Source: Odobenus rosmarus divergens (lineage: Eukaryota > Chordata > Mammalia > Carnivora > Odobenidae). From it: a stretch of 64,000 nucleotides of DNA. Location: positions 6,174,227 through 6,238,226 of the forward strand of contig NW_004450276.1 of the NCBI RefSeq assembly GCF_000321225.1, in the 5' to 3' direction. The translations under genes and the position numbers were made by a program. The stretch's first letter is position 1. Every line of letters begins with the position of its first letter. This document shows, piece by piece, positions 60,440 to 64,000 of this stretch. Under the pieces are notes generated by a model. The model saw only the letters and a list, made by a program, of their open reading frames with translations, had not been told where the DNA came from and searched no databases.

Positions 60440-60640
60440 TTTTCTCCTAACCTCCTTCTACTGCACCTTCCTGTAGCTGAAACTGGAAAGCTAAAAACTA
60501 CATTTCCCAGACTCCCTTGCAGCTAGGGAATGCAGTGAAGCAACAGACACAGGCACTGGCTGTCTATTTTGCTGGTGTCCCTTAGCAGAGGTAGGGTCGC
60601 TCTGGAGTGATTAAGTAGGCACTTCGCTGATTGTCCCTTC
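60440..60640. mobile_element. Old interspersed repeat, family not named
   Basis: 'ctacatttcccagactccct' followed by 'tgcagctagggaatgcagtg' is a pattern seen in several old mammalian repeats. It may belong with the preceding element. Confidence 0.4.
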
Positions 60641-60736
60641 TTTATGAAAATGATTTAAATCATTATTAACTCCACTTGGTGTTGGCTTTTCTCTTTTTGG
60701 TTTTTGTCTCCAGCTATTTCAATAAAGAATATTACA

Positions 60737-60936
60737 GGGCGCCTGAGTGGTTCAGTTGGTTAAGCGACTGCCTTTGGCTCAGGTCATGATCCTGGAGTCC
60801 CGGGATTGAGTCCCGCATCGGGCTCCCTGCTCGGCAGGGAGTCTGCTTCTCCCTCTGACCCTCCCCCCTCTCATGCTCTCTCTGTCTCATTCTCTCTCTC
60901 AAATAATTAAAATAAAATAAAATCTTTAAAAAAAAA
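60737..60936 (+). mobile_element. SINEC, young copy
   Basis: Begins GGGCGCCTGAGTGGTTCAGT. Perfect 13-bp target duplications AAAGAATATTACA lie at 60724-60736 and 60937-60949. Confidence 0.96.
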
Positions 60937-60949
60937 AAAGAATATTACA

Positions 60950-61413
60950 AAGTTAGGTAACTCAAAATAAAGCACTGTAAAGCATGTATAATTTCCTTAC
61001 AGTTGATAAACTAAGCTTAGAACAAGATAAATTTCTTTAGTCTCAGAACCACAAATTCCTGGCTTCTCCAAAGACTCTGGCTGCTGCCAGTGATTTTGTT
61101 GATGGTGTGATTTTTCTAAATCATCTGGACACTGGGAATTCTAACCACTGGTGTTTCCTTTTTCCTCTTGGCTATTAAAATGCTTTAAGGCAAATGAGTG
61201 GCTTTCTTCCTGAAAGTGTAGTTTTCATTCGATATATTTTGTGTGCTACCTTCACTTCTGATTCTACCTTTTCTCTTTTTTCCCTTTTTTCTTAATTCCC
61301 TTACTTATATTTGTTATTTCATTCTGTTGCCTTTTTTCCACATGGCAGAAACCCTTTATGAAAATAGATAAGATTATAAGAATATGTCTGCTAAACAAGA
61401 AAAACTATTGAGT
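60950..61413. other. Unique sequence
   Basis: No gene or repeat recognised. Confidence 0.4.
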
Positions 61414-61424
61414 AAAGACATTTT

Positions 61425-61621
61425 AGGGGCGCCTGGGTGGCTCAGTCGTTAAGCGGCTGACTTTGGCTCAGGTCATGATCCCAGGGTCCTGGGATCGAGC
61501 CCTGCATCGGGCTCCCTGCTCAGCGGGGAGCCTCCTTCTCCCTCTCCCTCTGCCCCTGTTCGTGTTCCCTCTCTTGCTGTCTATCTCTCTCTGTCAAATA
61601 AATAAATAAAATCTTTTTAAA
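61425..61621 (+). mobile_element. SINEC, young copy
   Basis: Begins AGGGGCGCCTGGGTGGCTCA. Perfect 11-bp target duplications AAAGACATTTT lie at 61414-61424 and 61622-61632. Confidence 0.95.
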
Positions 61622-62038
61622 AAAGACATTTTTATCTCCCACATTATAAAAACTGTCAAAACATAAGGTACCAAAAGTAAAATTTGGGGTTAAACATTTC
61701 ATAACTATAAAATAACTTTAGAAAAATATTTTAAATTGGTCCTAAACATAAGCCTCTGCTTTGTTCCCTGGAAAAATACAGACTTTCCTCCATATGCTTG
61801 CCATAAACTTGAGACTAGGGTGAATATAAAAGATGGATGCTCAGTATTGGCCTTAAATCATCTCACTGTGGTGATAAGAATCACACACATCATAGGATTG
61901 AACTGGAAGTGTTTGTCACCAATACTTTAGGGAAGATAAATGCATATTAAAATGTTTTAAACACTGATAGGCAGTATAGCAAGGTGAGAAACTCATATCC
62001 AAATGTCAGCGATGTTATCTGAGATTGTTTAAGATGGG

Positions 62039-62106
62039 ACTATTATTTAAGATTATTTAAGGGGGTGGAGGGACTATTATTTAAGATTATTTAAGGGGGT
62101 GGAGGG
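62039..62106. repeat. 34-bp tandem duplication, two exact copies
   Basis: The unit at 62039-62072, starting ACTATTATTTAAGATTATTT and ending GGGGGTGGAGGG, is repeated exactly at 62073-62106. Lack of divergence implies a recent event. Confidence 0.97.
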
Positions 62107-62128
62107 AAGTGTGGACAGTGGGGAAAGT

Positions 62129-62542
62129 TTGCTCTGCGGCCCCACTCTTTTGAATATGATCAATGCTGACAGTGCTTTTGACAGCAGGTTTGATTTGGGG
62201 GTGAGATGCGGGGCAGGGGGTGGGAAAAGAAAGCATTTGGGAGAATTGTTCTTAGTAACAAAGTGGATGATGAAGCAGGTTAATACTATTTGGGGTAAAA
62301 AATCTGCTGATAATAAAGCCATGAGGCTGAATCTTTGCTTATGATTACATTTCATGAAACACACATTTATAGACACTTTAGAATTTGCTAATTAGATGGC
62401 CACTCATGTTTTTAAGTGACTTGGCAGCAAGAGAATCACCCAGATGCTCTGAAGGAATATTATCTGCCAGCTTGGCAAATGGCTCCTGGGAAGCTTCCGG
62501 TCTGGGGTGAGACTCTGCAGGCGGAGTGGGGCCGCAGAGCAA
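62129..62542. repeat. Perfect 19-bp inverted repeat, arms 376 bp apart
   Basis: TTGCTCTGCGGCCCCACTC at 62129-62147 is the exact reverse complement of 62524-62542. The arms are GC-rich and do not extend further. Confidence 0.95.
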
Positions 62543-62649
62543 GAGTTCCCTGTAGAATAGGAACTTAGTCATCCTACAAAGAGCAAGTGGCTCTTTTTCA
62601 GGCTGTGAAGAAAAAATATTCTTCATGAATCTGCCACTGTCTTTACTCT

Positions 62650-62885
62650 GACCTGATGGTGATAATAATGGCAATTTACATTGTTAAGTGTGTATGAGGT
62701 GCCAGGCCCTTTAAATGAATTCTCTCACTGAGTTCTCACAGCACTACTATCATTACATATATTAAAAAATGAAGAAATGAGTCTTAGGCCAGCTTGTCCA
62801 AATTGACTTGCCCAAATTTACACACTTAAATACCAGTAGAGTGGAGATTGAAGCCCAGGCAAGGTGACACCAGAGCTTAGGCTCT
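62650..62885 (-). mobile_element. MIR SINE
   Basis: Reverse-complement MIR order: 'gaggtgccaggccctttaaa', 'gagttctcacagcactacta', 'aattgacttgcccaaattta', 'gagattgaagcccaggcaag'. Confidence 0.75.
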
Positions 62886-63064
62886 TTCCTGACTTCTGGA
62901 AAGTGAAATCTCACATTAAGGAATATAAGATGCTATATCTGAGTTTTGGTGAATTCCTACTCTATATATTCTATGACACTACTAGTTATGGAGTAGAATA
63001 TAGTTTAAAATTGGTCCTTCTGGGCCTCCTTCCAATGGGCTTTATTGAAGTGTCAGAAGTTACA

Positions 63065-63690
63065 TTCTGTGTTACCTTTCTATTGCTACATTAACAGATT
63101 ATCCCAAAACTGGGCAGCCTAAAACAACAAACATTTATTATCTCACAGTTTCTGAGAGTCAGAAATCTTCAGGCTGCTTAGCTGGGTGGCTCTGGTTTGG
63201 AGTCTCTCATGAGACTGTGGTCAAGCTGTTGGCCAGGACCACAACCATTTCAAGGTCCACCTGGGGCTAAAGGCCCCACTTCCAAGCTTGCTTGTGTGGG
63301 TGTTAGCAGGCTTCCGTTCCTCGTGAGATGTTGGACTGAGGGCCCCAGTCTTTCCCTGGCTGTTGACCAAAGGCCTCCATCAGTTCACTCCATGGGCCTC
63401 TCCGTGGCACAGCTCACAACATGGAAGCTGGCTTTCCTCAGAGCGAGGAATTTAAGAGAGAGCAAGAAACAGTTAACCTAAAAGGAAAGCAACAGGCTCT
63501 CATAACCTAATCTTGGAAGTGACACGCCGTCATTTTGCTGTACTCTAGTCATTAGAAATGAGTCACAAAGCTCTGCCAAACTCAAGGGGCTACCCAGGGG
63601 CATGTTAACCAGAAGATTACTCACTGGGTGCCATTCTGGAGGCGTCCTCTACACATGCTCTAATATACTACAAAGATATGGGTATCCTGG
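63065..63690 (-). mobile_element. MaLR/MLT1-like LTR
   Basis: Begins near 'gtgttacctttctattgcta', then 'acaacaaacatttattatct' and 'cacagtttctgagagtcag', a GC-richer middle with 'gtcaagctgttggccaggac', and 'cacagctcacaacatggaag'. This is the reverse-complement order of an MLT1-class LTR. It resembles the element at 2405-2890. The 94-aa frame at 63197-63481 is noise. Confidence 0.6.
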
Positions 63691-64000
63691 TTTCACTCCT
63701 GAGTTCTGGGTTTTCATGTGTTAGTGTTGGCTTTCTCTCTTTATTCAAATGAAAAGAAATTAGATTATCAGACTCAAATGACAATCAGCTCACAAAAAAA
63801 AAAAAACTTTCATTAGCAGACAAGGTTGGAAAGATGAAGTGAAATTTAAAGTATCTTTAACTAACAATTACATTAAATTGCTAATAAATTTAAATTTCTT
63901 AGCAAATACACATTCTTGCCTAAATACAGTCAAACACAGGTCCAAGCTGTAATTGGTTCCAAATTTAAAAAGCCCCCAAAATAAGCAAAGAGCACTTAAA
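63691..64000. other. Unique AT-rich sequence to window end
   Basis: No gene recognised. A poly-A run lies at 63795-63806. Confidence 0.4.

Larger units (their letters stand above)
61633..62649. other. Unique sequence with local duplications
   Basis: No gene recognised. It contains a 34-bp tandem duplication and one perfect inverted-repeat pair, listed separately. Confidence 0.45.

Overview
This is a stretch of a carnivoran mammal genome, most likely a caniform of the arctoid group (bear, seal, mustelid and relatives). The main evidence is about 33 copies of the carnivore tRNA-Lys-derived SINE (SINEC/CAN-SINE). The plus-strand head reads GGGCGCCTGGGTGGCTCAGT, followed by a pyrimidine-rich body and an AATAAA-type A-rich tail. 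Young L1 fragments with a carnivore-type 5' end (1-348) and 3' UTR (about 13150-13378, 29184-29343, 39431-39731) support this. No protein-coding exon could be recognised with confidence. The many short open frames lie in repeats or in GC-rich islands.

Layout. 1-348 is the 5' terminus of a minus-strand L1 that runs off the left edge. 350-13400 is AT-rich with SINEs, MIR, Tigger and hAT relics and several L1 pieces, including a 5'-truncated young L1 (11862-13378) with perfect 14-bp target duplications. 13522-19870 is an endogenous-retrovirus block on the plus strand: an ERVL-type LTR, a tRNA-Leu-like primer-binding site, decayed gag and pol, then an abutting MaLR (MLT1-like) LTR and its internal sequence. 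19871-26110 holds old minus-strand L1 and a dense SINE cluster.

27345-27900 is a CpG island next to an intact minus-strand tRNA-Asn(GTT) gene (27934-28007), the clearest functional gene in the window. 28-41 kb is unique AT-rich DNA mixed with SINE, MIR, L2, L1 and LTR relics. 41-43.2 kb is mostly L2. 46990-49310 is a large CpG island, very probably a promoter, with YY1-, CRE-, NRF1- and GC-box-like motifs and a (CA) microsatellite. 49.3-64 kb is again AT-rich, with one long L2 block (55.8-57.1 kb), a few SINEs, a 34-bp tandem duplication and a perfect 19-bp inverted repeat near 62.1-62.5 kb, and an MLT1-like LTR at the right end.

Functional reading: two CpG-island promoter candidates and one Pol III gene sit in DNA otherwise built from transposon layers. 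The interval 41-58 kb, which contains the larger island, is almost free of young SINEs (one copy in 17 kb). I see no operon, CRISPR array or bacterial feature, and no convincing undescribed system. The items most worth checking are the two orphan CpG islands, the ERVL/MaLR junction and the L1 5' end at the window edge. Repeat family names are from recognition, not from a library search, and boundaries without target duplications are approximate.
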